From contig NZ_FXAJ01000001.1 of the NCBI RefSeq assembly GCF_900177535.1, forward strand, positions 1,278,214 to 1,342,213: DNA of 64,000 nucleotides, given 5' to 3'. The translations under genes were made by a program, and so were the position numbers. Below the pieces are notes generated by a model. It made no database searches. It was not told where the DNA came from and saw nothing but the letters and a program-made list of their open reading frames with translations. Position 1 is the first letter of the stretch. Every line of letters starts with the position of its first letter. This DNA comes from Priestia filamentosa. Lineage in GTDB: Bacteria; Bacillota; Bacilli; Bacillales; Bacillaceae_H. Below, piece after piece: positions 1 to 8,113 of the stretch.

Positions 1-133
1 TTTCAATCCATCTCATTCCTTGACCATTATCTTGTTCGGAAATTACACTAAAGCCTACCTTTTCAGTCCAAAACTTTACTATCTCATCTTGATTCTCTAC
101 ATATACCATAATTTGACCGACTTTATTAATCAT
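1..133 (-). CDS. VOC (glyoxalase-like) family protein, 5' part only
   Basis: This is the amino-terminal part of a minus-strand gene that runs off the window edge. The 44 visible codons open with MINKVGQIMVYVENQ and continue with FWTEKVGFSV, the usual first beta-alpha-beta element of vicinal oxygen chelate proteins (glyoxalase, bleomycin-resistance and dioxygenase relatives). The start is set by a GGGGGAG ribosome site seven bases before ATG. Metal ligands and substrate cannot be judged from this piece. A perfect palindrome lies about 118 bases upstream and may regulate it. Confidence 0.75.
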   Translation of the reverse strand, partial: MINKVGQIMVYVENQDEIVKFWTEKVGFSVISEQDNGQGMRWIE

Positions 134-815
134 TAGTTTTCTCCCCCTGAATATTTTGGTTTTATCATTAGTTTCTACCACCACTATGGATAAACCTTTT
201 TAATCAAACTTTCACTAACAGAAAAGGGAAACGTTATTGTTAGAAACACAGGCCGTAAACGTATACGTTTACGGCCAATTTTCAAATTTCTCATTTTCTC
301 TTATTCCTTTTTCTATTATATAAGTAATAACTGTATCTATATTACTTTTTGGTTCCTATATTACTTTAAAGTACGTACTTTTTTTTGATATCTACATATT
401 TCATAATAAACTTTGACAAACAATTAAATATTCTTTGTTTACTTATATAGCTTCTTCTTTATTATTTTAACCGTAAATTTTTTAAAAAAGAAGAAGGATA
501 TAAAATCAAATAGAATTTTAATTTATATTAAGGATTCTTAAATTAAAAGTACAAATATTTTTCATTTTTGATTTTAAGTTATCAAAAATGAAATTAAACC
601 CATTGATGAGTTTAATCAAAATCATCGTGTATGTTTAAATCCTGACAATTTTGGTTTTTAATGAAGATAGGAGGAGCTAGACATTGTTAATTGTTTAACT
701 CCTTTTCTGTTTAAAAGCAGGAGATTTATTCAGACTAATACCAAAGATGTATTTACAGTAGTATCTCTTTTTAGCCAACAAGTAAGATTTTATAGAGAAA
801 TTAGGAGGAGTTTAG
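134..815. other. Gene-free stretch between divergent VOC and SDR genes
   Basis: No convincing gene. It holds the 26-bp palindrome at 251-276 and a perfect 13-bp hairpin (arms 560-572 and 581-593, 8-base loop). The frame 578-661 could be the tail of a lost gene but is too short to assign. The rest is AT-rich and presumably contains the promoters of the two flanking genes. Confidence 0.6.
251..276. promoter_or_regulatory. 26-bp perfect palindrome, candidate operator
   Basis: The half GGCCGTAAACGTA is followed directly by its exact reverse complement, with no spacer. No U-run follows, so it is unlike a terminator. It sits between divergent genes, 118 bases upstream of the minus-strand VOC start, where a dimeric repressor site would be expected. 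The cognate regulator is unknown. Confidence 0.45.
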
Positions 816-1610
816 ATGGAATTGAGTTTAAAAGGAAAAACAGCTCTAGTAACAGGATCGACAGCTGGTATAGGCAAGGCTATTGCGCTTTCGTTAGTAG
901 CTGAGGGAGCAACAGTTCTTATTAATGGGCGACGGGAAGAGAAAGTAAAACAAACCATTAGAGAAATTCAAACTCAATACCCTCAAGCCATTCTTCAGCC
1001 TGCTATTCATGATTTAGGAACAGAACAAGGATGTCAACAGATGATTGAACAATATCCAGAAGTAGAGATTCTTATTAATAATCTTGGCATTTTTGAACCT
1101 GCTGAATACTTTGATATTCCAGACAAAGATTGGTTCCGATTATTTGAAGTAAATATTATGAGTGGAGTTCGATTAACACGCTCTTATCTCAAGAAAATGA
1201 TTCAAAGAAAAGAGGGAAGAGTAATCTTTATTGCCAGTGAAGCAGCTATTATGCCTTCTCAGGAAATGGCTCATTACAGTGCAACTAAAACCATGCAATT
1301 GTCTCTTTCTCGTAGTTTAGCTGAGTTATGTAAAGGTACAAATGTAACGGTTAATACAGTTATGCCTGGGTCTACTCTAACAGAAGGTGTAGAGACAATG
1401 TTAAATAGTCTGTATCCAAATGAACAATTAACCATAGAAGAAGCTGAGAGCCGATTTATGAAAGAAAATCGCCCTACCTCTATTATCGAGAGATTTATTC
1501 GCCCTGAAGAAATGGCCCATTTTGTTACTTTCTTAAGTAGCCCACTTTCTTCAGCTATTAATGGAGCCGCATTGCGAGCAGATGGTGGACTAGTACGTAG
1601 TGTATTTTAG
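816..1610 (+). CDS. Short-chain dehydrogenase/reductase (YvrD-like)
   Basis: Classical SDR oxidoreductase of 264 residues, cytoplasmic and NAD(P)-dependent. The Rossmann glycine motif TGSTAGIG is at residues 13-20, the NNAG motif appears as NNLG at 88-91, and the catalytic triad is Ser141, Tyr154 and Lys158 (YSATK). The length and the GRREEKV segment resemble B. subtilis YvrD from memory; the substrate is unknown. The start has a strong AGGAGG site. It is a single-gene unit followed by a hairpin. Confidence 0.85.
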   Translation: MELSLKGKTALVTGSTAGIGKAIALSLVAEGATVLINGRREEKVKQTIREIQTQYPQAILQPAIHDLGTEQGCQQMIEQYPEVEILINNLGIFEPAEYFDIPDKDWFRLFEVNIMSGVRLTRSYLKKMIQRKEGRVIFIASEAAIMPSQEMAHYSATKTMQLSLSRSLAELCKGTNVTVNTVMPGSTLTEGVETMLNSLYPNEQLTIEEAESRFMKENRPTSIIERFIRPEEMAHFVTFLSSPLSSAINGAALRADGGLVRSVF

Positions 1611-1613
1611 CTA

Positions 1614-1652
1614 ATAAGCCTAGGGAACTCTATAGGAGCTATCTAGGCTTAT
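1614..1652 (+). terminator. Hairpin after the SDR gene
   Basis: Ten-base perfect arms ATAAGCCTAG (1614-1623) and CTAGGCTTAT (1643-1652). There is no immediate U-run, so it is a weak or bidirectional terminator. Confidence 0.45.
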
Positions 1653-1746
1653 ATCGCTATAAAAAATTTCTGAATTATCCCTGTTTTATATGTTGTACGA
1701 GGAAAACTCCCGTTTAGGTATTAGGAAATTGTCTGTTTTTTTAGCG

Positions 1747-1790
1747 GTATATCATATACAAAGCTAGTTTACATAAAACGTGTTATAGAT
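1747..1790 (+). repeat. Dispersed intergenic repeat, left module (copy 1)
   Basis: Matches the left end of the family (TATACAAAnCTAGTTnACATAA then GTTATAGA). The hairpin core and right end are absent. Confidence 0.5.
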
Positions 1791-1814
1791 AAGGTAATCA
1801 TTTGCCAAGAAAAC

Positions 1815-1881
1815 AATATAGTTGACTACGACAATCATTATCATTTAAACTTTAAATATAATTGCTAAAATCAACTATATT
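1815..1881. promoter_or_regulatory. Inverted repeat upstream of the MarR-GNAT gene
   Basis: Exact 11-bp inverted copies, AATATAGTTGA (1815-1825) and TCAACTATATT (1871-1881), flank the likely promoter. This is a plausible autoregulatory MarR operator; binding is inferred. Confidence 0.45.
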
Positions 1882-1899
1882 TAAAGGGGCAGTTCTAAC

Positions 1900-2820
1900 A
1901 TGATAGAGTCGAATAATGAAAGTGTATCTGGATTTAGACAATTTAATCGTTTTTATACCAAAATTCTTGGTTTACTTAATCAAGAAATATATGATAGTCC
2001 TTTTTCATTAACAGAAACACGCGTTTTATTTGAGATTAACAGTAAAAACAAGTGTACAGCTAAATTGCTGCAAGAGGAATTAGCTTTAGATCGTGGTTAT
2101 GTGAGTAGGATCTTAAAACGCTTTGACGAACAGGATATGATTTATAAAGAAAAATCAGAAGAAGATGGTCGTACTTATTTTATTCATCTAACGGAAAAGG
2201 CAAAAAACATTTACTATGATCTAGAAGATAAAGCTAATGAACAGGTTAGATTTTTCCTAAGAAATTTAGATAGAGATAAACAGCAAACTCTGATTAAATC
2301 AATGAATACCATTGAAGAAATATTGTCACAACAAATGAATCCAAAAGAATCCGAAATTTACATAAATGAACATTATAAACCTGAAGATAAAAAAGAGCTT
2401 ATTATTGAAAAACAAAGAGCTTTTTATACAGATAAATATAGATTTGATAAGGCATTTCTAGACTATCTCTATAAAACTTTTGATGCAGAAGTAGAAAAAG
2501 TCTGGATTGCAGAAAATGGCGGAGAATTTGCGGGTTCCATAGGACTAGTAAAAGAAAATGAGAAAACGGCTATGTTAAGATGGTTTATCGTTGAAGACTC
2601 TACACGTGGAAAAGGGGTAGGTACACGATTAATTCAAGCTCTACTTGATTACTGTAACGAGCAACAATATGAACGTGTCATTTTATGGACGGTAAGTAGC
2701 TTACCTGCAGCAAGACGATTATATAAAAAATTCGGGTTCGAAATTACTGAAACAAAAGAAGAACAAGTATTGTGGGGACAAAAACTTATCGAAGAACGAT
2801 GGGATTTAGAATTAGGATAA
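1900..2820 (+). CDS. MarR-type regulator fused to a GNAT acetyltransferase
   Basis: A 306-residue two-domain protein. Residues 1 to about 145 form a MarR winged helix-turn-helix (LLQEELALDRGYVSRILKRF recognition region, then a DGRTYFIHLT wing). Residues from about 155 to the end form a GNAT fold with the acetyl-CoA loop RGKGVGTRLIQALL and a C-terminal YKKFGF motif. Such fusions are known in Firmicutes but their ligands are mostly unknown. The start follows an AAGGGG site. It stands alone, with a strong terminator downstream and an inverted repeat upstream that suggests autoregulation. Confidence 0.85.
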   Translation: MIESNNESVSGFRQFNRFYTKILGLLNQEIYDSPFSLTETRVLFEINSKNKCTAKLLQEELALDRGYVSRILKRFDEQDMIYKEKSEEDGRTYFIHLTEKAKNIYYDLEDKANEQVRFFLRNLDRDKQQTLIKSMNTIEEILSQQMNPKESEIYINEHYKPEDKKELIIEKQRAFYTDKYRFDKAFLDYLYKTFDAEVEKVWIAENGGEFAGSIGLVKENEKTAMLRWFIVEDSTRGKGVGTRLIQALLDYCNEQQYERVILWTVSSLPAARRLYKKFGFEITETKEEQVLWGQKLIEERWDLELG

Positions 2821-2923
2821 CTAAAATCCCTTTAAAAAGCATTATAAAGTGAATAACAAATAATTCCCTGAGTAAACTACTCAAGCTGTATGAGCCAGCT
2901 TCTTTTAAAAATTTATATATCTG

Positions 2924-2958
2924 AAAAAAACTCCTTCCCAAGCAGCAGGAGTTTTTTT
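2924..2958 (+). terminator. Rho-independent terminator of the MarR-GNAT gene
   Basis: Perfect 12-bp arms AAAAAAACTCCT and AGGAGTTTTTTT with an 11-base loop and U-tail. Confidence 0.85.
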
Positions 2959-2967
2959 GTTTTTAAT

Positions 2968-3085
2968 CTGTATACGATATACAAAATTAGCTTATATAAA
3001 ACATGTTAGAAGTAGTAAAAAAGCACAAACCTATTGATTTTCAACGAAGTTGTGCTTTTTCTTTTCCGCTTAGGTATGCTTTTAC
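2968..3085 (+). repeat. Dispersed intergenic repeat, full copy (copy 2)
   Basis: Left module with ATACAAAATTAGCTTATATAA, then a hairpin core with arms AAAAAGCACAA and TTGTGCTTTTT, then right end TTAGGTATGCTTTTACAG. The core stem differs from other copies by paired changes. Confidence 0.75.
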
Positions 3086-3114
3086 AGCCTTAAAATCATA
3101 TAGATTTTAAGGCT
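3086..3114. repeat. Perfect 12-bp hairpin
   Basis: Arms AGCCTTAAAATC and GATTTTAAGGCT with a five-base loop, directly after repeat copy 2 and before the protease gene. Function unknown. Confidence 0.5.
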
Positions 3115-3261
3115 AAATCTATATGATAAATATTTATTACAAGAAAACACTCATTTGTAACCATCTGGAAAGTGTTTTATGTTATCCTGTTATTGTTTCT
3201 TCCTATTGATTTAAAAGTATAGAAGAGTGAAAAATAAATTGATATAAAGGTGTGTTTTTGA

Positions 3262-4437
3262 TTGAGTAGAGGAGCAACATTAAAGAAAGAGAAACTAAAG
3301 AAAGAAAAGCAAAATAAAAACAAAGGAACCTGGGGAGTGATAGGAGGAATTGTTCTCTTAGGCTTAGGGAAAATGAAGTGGCTTTTAGCCATTTTAAAAT
3401 TTGCTAAGTTGTCCACTCTTATTTCTATGATACTTTCACTAGGTGCCTACGGACTTGTTTATGGATGGAAGTTTGGTTTTGCTCTAATTTATTTACTGTT
3501 AGTTCATGAACTTGGACATTATGTTGCTTGTAAAATGAGAAGACTCCCTGTAAAACCGACCTTATTTATTCCCTTTATAGGAGCAGCTGTACGTATGGAG
3601 AAGATGCCAAAAAGCGCAGCAGAAATGGCGTTTATTGCATATATGGGGCCCGTATTTGGGGTTCTTTCACTTGTTCCACCTATCCTGTTATATCTAACTA
3701 CAGCATCTTCTTTGTGGTTGGTTGTCCTATCATTTGGTGCACTGATTAACCTGTTTAACTTAATTCCATTTGGAGGGTTAGATGGAGGGAAGATAGTAGG
3801 GGGAATTAACACAAAATTATGGTTTTTGGGACTTATCCTTATTATTGTCTTTGTTATCTATACACACTCCGTTTTAGCTACAATTATTGCAATCTTAGGA
3901 GTTATTCACCTATGGTATTTCCATAAAAAGAGTAAGACATTGGATAAAGATAAACAAGAAGTAACGGCAGCTCGCACACTTTATCATCGCCTTCAAGAAG
4001 TTAAAGAAGAACCTTATTTATTTAGAGAGGCTATTCGTGATTTTAATCTTGAAAAAGATAGCTTAGTGCAATTAGAAGTGGAACAGCTCTATGAGGAGTT
4101 TAGGGGAACTGCTCCAAATGTAAATCTAAGAAAACCGGTTGTAATAGAAGGGGAGCAATTAGATGAATTCGCTCAAGCTCGCTTACAAGAAGAGTTAGAG
4201 GATTACGCCCTTTATCAAAAGGCGTCGGAAAACTTCCTACAACAACTTGAAAAGTATCTGACACAAGAAGAAATCGATTTACAGTACGCAGAGAGCTACC
4301 GTACAACAAGTACAAAGTCGAGAGTTATAACGTTTATCATCTATATAGCTCTTATTATTGTGTTATCTGTATGTCTAGACGTCAGCAAAGAATTGCTCCA
4401 TATGCATCCAGAAGCGCGAGAATTTTTTAATCGTTAA
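3262..4437 (+). CDS. Site-2 protease (M50 family) membrane metalloprotease
   Basis: A 391-residue integral membrane protein with a Lys-rich amino-terminal tail. The zinc motif HELGH is at residues 82-86 inside a membrane helix, and the second M50 motif NLIPFGGLDGG ends at 176, with Asp174 as the likely third ligand. Several hydrophobic segments lie between about 25 and 220, followed by a charged cytosolic region and a final membrane helix near 350. The TTG start follows AAAGGTG. Family members cut substrates within the membrane, but this subfamily's substrate is unknown. Single-gene unit with its own terminator. Confidence 0.85.
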   Translation: MSRGATLKKEKLKKEKQNKNKGTWGVIGGIVLLGLGKMKWLLAILKFAKLSTLISMILSLGAYGLVYGWKFGFALIYLLLVHELGHYVACKMRRLPVKPTLFIPFIGAAVRMEKMPKSAAEMAFIAYMGPVFGVLSLVPPILLYLTTASSLWLVVLSFGALINLFNLIPFGGLDGGKIVGGINTKLWFLGLILIIVFVIYTHSVLATIIAILGVIHLWYFHKKSKTLDKDKQEVTAARTLYHRLQEVKEEPYLFREAIRDFNLEKDSLVQLEVEQLYEEFRGTAPNVNLRKPVVIEGEQLDEFAQARLQEELEDYALYQKASENFLQQLEKYLTQEEIDLQYAESYRTTSTKSRVITFIIYIALIIVLSVCLDVSKELLHMHPEAREFFNR

Positions 4438-4445
4438 TAAGATAA

Positions 4446-4499
4446 AAAAGAAAAAGACTGTCCCATTATACATAGTAGAGGATAGTTTTTTTCTTTTTA
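4446..4499 (+). terminator. Terminator of the M50 protease gene
   Basis: Long A-rich/U-rich stem (AAAAAGACTGTCC with GGATAGTTTTTTTC, one mismatch), U-tailed. Confidence 0.75.
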
Positions 4500-4550
4500 T
4501 ACATGTGCGATTCAGGTGAACAGGTTGTCCTACACATTAATATGTAGGTG

Positions 4551-4635
4551 GTTTTTACTTTACATAATACACATTCTAGATAAGGATAAAAGAGCATCTA
4601 ATTTATGATATTAGATGCTCTTTTATCCTTATCTA
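4551..4635 (+). repeat. Dispersed repeat left module joined to a 26-bp perfect hairpin (copy 3)
   Basis: TTTACATAATACACATTCTAGA matches the repeat family's left end. It runs into a 26-bp perfect inverted repeat (4577-4602 with 4610-4635) around a seven-base loop. The arms contain AAAAGAGCATCTAAT. The length and perfection suggest a bidirectional terminator or a recent rearrangement. Confidence 0.6.
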
Positions 4636-4650
4636 CAACAAGTTTGAGAT

Positions 4651-4740
4651 TTATTTTTTATCTTTAAAAAATGCTCCCCAACTAATGACACTAAGGAAAG
4701 TTAAAACCAAGATAATAAGAGATTTTATGAATACCTCCAT
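4651..4740 (-). CDS. Small single-pass membrane peptide (29 residues)
   Basis: A short minus-strand gene: amino-terminal MEVFIKS, a hydrophobic stretch from about residue 7 to 20 (LIILVLTFLSVISWG), and a basic end FFKDKK. The AGGGAGG ribosome site lies nine bases before ATG and is the main evidence that it is translated. It is 29 residues long, one predicted transmembrane helix with a positive tail, and has no recognised family. A long perfect hairpin lies immediately downstream and could terminate it. Confidence 0.6.
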   Translation of the reverse strand: MEVFIKSLIILVLTFLSVISWGAFFKDKK

Positions 4741-4971
4741 TCGTTGTTCCTCCCTGTGTATTTTAAATAAATCTACTTCTTTAGATTTTACTTTATACGG
4801 TGGAAATCTTTTCTTTTTATATGGATAACGTATTTACTTCTAATTCGCATAATGTGATTTATTGACAGAAAACAACATGTTATAGCCTGCTTCTTCATTT
4901 GAGGGTTAAATTAATAAGTTCCCGATAAATAGGAGAAAATAAATATACCTTCAAAAAAGAGGTGTCTAAAT

Positions 4972-5469
4972 ATGCACTCAATCATTCAAAATTTAGATTT
5001 ATCTGCAAGAGGTATTTGGTTTCCTGTTTCTGTAGGACTTATATTATTACTCTTTTCCCTTTTTATGCCTAAAAGAAGAATTAACTGGTTAGAATTTTAT
5101 ATTACTTTTGGCGTTGTAGGTTATGTAGCTTGGATTTCTGATACAGTAGTGGGAGGCATGTTAGATTGGGTAGATCTAGGTAATCCTAAAATTACGGGAC
5201 TTGGTGAATTTACAAGCTATAGTTTTATACCTTCATCGCTTTCCGTTATTTATCTAAACTATGCCAAGAAAACTAACAAATGGATTCTTGTTCTTATCTT
5301 TACGTTATTCTCAACTTTAATTGAATGGATAATGATACAAACAGGGTATTTAAAAATGAAAAATTGGGGCTTTTTCATTTTTTCCATCATTGCCTATTTG
5401 ATTGTATTCAGTCTTATTCTTCCTGTTCACATAAAAATGATAAAAAAGCACTTACTACATTACAAATAA
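4972..5469 (+). CDS. CBO0543-type multi-pass membrane protein
   Basis: A 165-residue protein with four to five hydrophobic helices and the WISDTVVGGMLDWVDLG region. The pattern is typical of the CBO0543 family of small Bacillus and Clostridium membrane proteins of unknown function. An AGAGGTG ribosome site precedes ATG by seven bases. It is transcribed alone, with a hairpin terminator downstream. No catalytic motif is visible. Confidence 0.7.
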   Translation: MHSIIQNLDLSARGIWFPVSVGLILLLFSLFMPKRRINWLEFYITFGVVGYVAWISDTVVGGMLDWVDLGNPKITGLGEFTSYSFIPSSLSVIYLNYAKKTNKWILVLIFTLFSTLIEWIMIQTGYLKMKNWGFFIFSIIAYLIVFSLILPVHIKMIKKHLLHYK

Positions 5470-5539
5470 AATTTTATATCTATAAGCAACCTACTTAAGA
5501 TAAGTAAAGTATCACATTTAAAAGTTGATAGGTAACAGA

Positions 5540-5572
5540 AAACATCTACTGTTTACAATCCAGTAGGTGTTT
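5540..5572 (+). terminator. Terminator after the CBO0543-type gene
   Basis: Arms AAACATCTACTG (5540-5551) and CAGTAGGTGTTT (5561-5572), one G-U pair, followed by a U-rich tract. Confidence 0.7.
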
Positions 5573-5710
5573 CTACTTTTCAATTGGATAAGAAATTCTT
5601 TCTTGCTCGTTTTTTCAAGTAGACTGAGCTATAAGATAGTTATCAAGGTTATTTTTAAGCGTTGAGAGTATATCTGAAAGTTATATTTTACGTACACATA
5701 AAAAATACTA

Positions 5711-5761
5711 GATAAAAAAAGAAACCGTGGGATTGATCATTCCGCGGGTTTCTTTTTTATC
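5711..5761 (-). terminator. Terminator of the EamA transporter gene
   Basis: Stem GATAAAAAAAGAAACCGTGG with CCGCGGGTTTCTTTTTTATC, A/U-rich on both sides, so it can act in both directions. It lies four bases past the minus-strand stop. Confidence 0.85.
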
Positions 5762-5764
5762 ATT

Positions 5765-6640
5765 CTACTCTTTTTCACGAATAACTAACAAAACACCAAT
5801 TAAAATTAAAAGAGAACCGCTCCAAAATGTTCCCCCAATCTTTTCACCTAACACAAGCCAGCCAAGGAATGTTCCAACTAGAGGTTGAAAAAAGAAAAAT
5901 AACCCTCCACTCGAAGCATTTAATAATTGTAATCCACGATTCCAAAGGATAAATGCACAAGCTGTTGACACAATACCTAAGTATAAAAGACCGCTCCAAA
6001 TTGTCGGATGACTTAATTGAGCAATAGAAATATTACTTAACCCATTCAGAACAAAAGGAGTTAGGATGACAAGAGCAACTAAAATAGAATACGTTGTCAC
6101 CACTAGTGGTGAATAGCTGCTTGGTACACGCTTGATAAGAACTGACATAAGAGCCCATGTTAAGGCTGCCACCAAAAGCGAAATACCACCAAGTTGGCTA
6201 GACATATCTATATTACCGTTCCCTACAATGAGCAATACTCCGATTATAGCTAAACAAATAGATGTCCCTTTTTTTACATTTAATCGTTCTTTAAGAATAA
6301 ATTGAGCAAAAATCACCATAAAGGCGGGTGTAGAAGATGTAATGATAGCTCCCATTTGAGCTGAAGATAACATTGTCCCATATTCTTGCGTAACAATGGA
6401 TATTGTATTGCCCACGATTCCAATAGCGGCAATCAACCAGAAATGTCGTTTATGAACCTTCCAAGATTGTCTTTTTATTAAACCAATGATAAAAAGAGTA
6501 AAAATCGCCACTAAATATCTCATCCACACCAATTCTAATGGAGGAATTACATCTACAACTACTTTCACTACAACATACATACCGCCCCAAATGCTGGCAG
6601 CTAATGTTAAATATATCGAACCTAACAAGGTGTTTTTCAT
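5765..6640 (-). CDS. EamA/DMT-family exporter
   Basis: A 291-residue drug/metabolite transporter with ten predicted helices in two EamA repeats (about residues 8-140 and 150-288). The amino end GSIYLTLAASIWGGMYVVVK and the repeat signature GVLLIVG are typical. The family exports amino acids, metabolites or drugs; no substrate can be assigned. The GGAGGG ribosome site is partly buried in a predicted hairpin, and an 18-codon leader lies upstream, so expression is probably attenuated. Confidence 0.85.
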   Translation of the reverse strand: MKNTLLGSIYLTLAASIWGGMYVVVKVVVDVIPPLELVWMRYLVAIFTLFIIGLIKRQSWKVHKRHFWLIAAIGIVGNTISIVTQEYGTMLSSAQMGAIITSSTPAFMVIFAQFILKERLNVKKGTSICLAIIGVLLIVGNGNIDMSSQLGGISLLVAALTWALMSVLIKRVPSSYSPLVVTTYSILVALVILTPFVLNGLSNISIAQLSHPTIWSGLLYLGIVSTACAFILWNRGLQLLNASSGGLFFFFQPLVGTFLGWLVLGEKIGGTFWSGSLLILIGVLLVIREKE

Positions 6641-6648
6641 TTTTTGTA

Positions 6649-6734
6649 CCCTCCGTTTTTAAAAATTAGGTCAATGAATGCCCTAACGGAGAGAAGTAGT
6701 CACTTTACTCCATTAAGGACGGAGAAGTGCTACT
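6649..6734 (-). promoter_or_regulatory. Predicted translational attenuator of the EamA gene
   Basis: Read on the minus strand: arm 1 AGTAGCACTTCTCC (6721-6734, inside the leader ORF) pairs with arm 2 GGAGTAAAGTGACTACT (6695-6711). Arm 3 CTCCGTT (6685-6691) pairs with arm 4 AACGGAG (6651-6657), which overlaps the GGAGGG ribosome site. Arm 2 can alternatively pair with arm 3 through GGAG/CTCC, freeing the ribosome site. This is the classic layout of antibiotic-induced attenuation. Confidence 0.6.
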
Positions 6735-6769
6735 GGTACATCATTTTCAAATAATGGAGCTAAAAACAT
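6713..6769 (-). CDS. Leader peptide upstream of the EamA transporter (18 residues)
   Basis: ATG-initiated 18-codon frame, MFLAPLFENDVPVALLRP, with a GAGGTG ribosome site eight bases upstream. It lies about 25 bases after the predicted start of transcription. Its last codons (VALLRP) form the first arm of the attenuator, so ribosome stalling there would change the folding. Function inferred from this layout; no homology is recognised. Confidence 0.6.
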   Translation of the reverse strand: MFLAPLFENDVPVALLRP

Positions 6770-6802
6770 TTCGTTTCACCTCAATTTTACTCTAATAAGG
6801 CT

Positions 6803-6831
6803 ATTATACAGGGGTTTTGTTTACTCGTAAA
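6803..6831 (-). promoter_or_regulatory. Sigma-A-like promoter of the EamA leader
   Basis: Minus-strand TTTACG (6826-6831), 17-base spacer, TATAAT (6803-6808). Transcription would start near 6796, just ahead of the leader peptide's ribosome site. Confidence 0.6.
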
Positions 6832-6888
6832 TCAAAGATCCATCCTCTATTAAATAGGACATTTTCATAATCTGATTTGTTCTAAAAA

Positions 6889-6934
6889 GGTATATGTTTT
6901 ATACAAAACTAGCCAGCATAATACGCTTTATCAG
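6889..6934 (+). repeat. Dispersed intergenic repeat, left module (copy 4)
   Basis: TTTATACAAAACTAGCCAGCATAATACG-type left end followed by TTTATCAG; hairpin core not recognisable. Confidence 0.5.
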
Positions 6935-7054
6935 CTCTGAAAAAGGATCTCCGTTTAAAAGATTCTTCAGCTTCTTCAAGTGTTTCTTCTACCATCTAGG
7001 TTTGGATTAGTACTATACTGTTTTTATAGCTATAAAAAGAAGGGAAGAGGCGCA

Positions 7055-7621
7055 GTGGGAAAACAAGTATACATTATTCATGGATACGGAGCTTCACCAA
7101 CTAATCATTGGTTTCCATGGTTAAAAGAAAAATTAGTAGCAGATGATCATCAAGTTTCAGTTCTTCACATGCCAAATTCGTCTGATCCCAAGAAAGAAGA
7201 ATGGTTGAAAACATTAGCTAATAACATAAAGAATGTAGATAACAATACTTATTTTGTAACACATAGCTTAGGGTCTATTACACTATTGAACTACCTAGAA
7301 CAATTAGATCCATTACCAAGCTTTGGAGGGTTTATTCTTGTTTCTGGTTTTTCTGAATCCTTATCATCCTTACCTTCACTAAACCCTTTTACAGCTGAAA
7401 AAGTAGACTATAAAAAAATAATTTCCGCAACTCATTCACGTGCTATTATTGCTGCAAAAAATGATTCTATTGTTCCTTTTCAATTGAGTCAAAGTTTATC
7501 AAAACAATTGAATACCTCTTTTTATCCCGTTAAAAAGGGTGGTCATTTTCTAGAAGATGATGGGTTCTTTACTTTCCCGTTGGTTCATGAGGTTTTAAAT
7601 AATATGATGAAACCGGTATAA
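7055..7621 (+). CDS. YdeN-type alpha/beta hydrolase (RBBP9 family)
   Basis: A small serine hydrolase of 188 residues. It opens VGKQVYIIHGYGAS and carries NHWFPW, the nucleophile motif HSLG and a C-terminal GGHFLEDDGF with the catalytic His. These match B. subtilis YdeN from memory. I place the start at GTG 7055, after an AGAGG site, because the homologue begins at this point. An in-frame frame extends upstream to 6980 without a ribosome site. Substrate unknown; cytoplasmic. Confidence 0.85.
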   Translation: MGKQVYIIHGYGASPTNHWFPWLKEKLVADDHQVSVLHMPNSSDPKKEEWLKTLANNIKNVDNNTYFVTHSLGSITLLNYLEQLDPLPSFGGFILVSGFSESLSSLPSLNPFTAEKVDYKKIISATHSRAIIAAKNDSIVPFQLSQSLSKQLNTSFYPVKKGGHFLEDDGFFTFPLVHEVLNNMMKPV

Positions 7622-7627
7622 AGAATG

Positions 7628-7653
7628 AAGGTGTCACCTTTTAGTGACACCTT
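7628..7653 (+). terminator. Hairpin after the ydeN-like gene
   Basis: Perfect ten-base arms AAGGTGTCAC and GTGACACCTT with a six-base loop. There is no U-run after it, so it is a weak terminator. Confidence 0.5.
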
Positions 7654-7720
7654 AAAACTAAAAAATGTTCCTAAACAATCCGGCCTGATTGTTGAATAAG
7701 GTCTCCAATAATCAAATGAA

Positions 7721-7830
7721 TATTCTATACGAACTTAGTGCATATAATGTCCATTATCAGAAGTGAAAAAAGCGCACCTTCATTGAGTGACAATGAGTTT
7801 GCGTTTTTTCTTTAGGTATACTTTTACGAA
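7721..7830 (+). repeat. Dispersed intergenic repeat, full copy (copy 5)
   Basis: Left end with TAGTGCATATAATG. The hairpin is GAAAAAAGCGCA with TGCGTTTTTTC, inner stem CATTG/CAATG. The right end is TTTAGGTATACTTTTACGAA. Confidence 0.75.
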
Positions 7831-8113
7831 TATAAAAAAAGATGAATCATTGATAGAAGTATTCGAATAAAAATCATGCACTGTAATATGAGTTCTTCCC
7901 ATCGAGCAATTGGGCCATTTAATGGAGGAAGAATCTTAAGAGGAATGGAATACTTAATAGAAATGATAGCATAGTGTTTGAAGGAATTTGTACTTAAACG
8001 ATATGCTAGTTTGGTGAAATTAGTAGTTCTATTCAGAAATAAAGGCTGTAAATAATGAAAATATAAAAAACTTGGCGGAAGGAACAATACCTAAATGATT
8101 ATAGGGAGAGAGA
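7831..8113. other. Gene-free spacer
   Basis: Nothing supported between repeat copy 5 and the DHFR-family gene. Short frames here lack ribosome sites and family resemblance. Confidence 0.5.
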
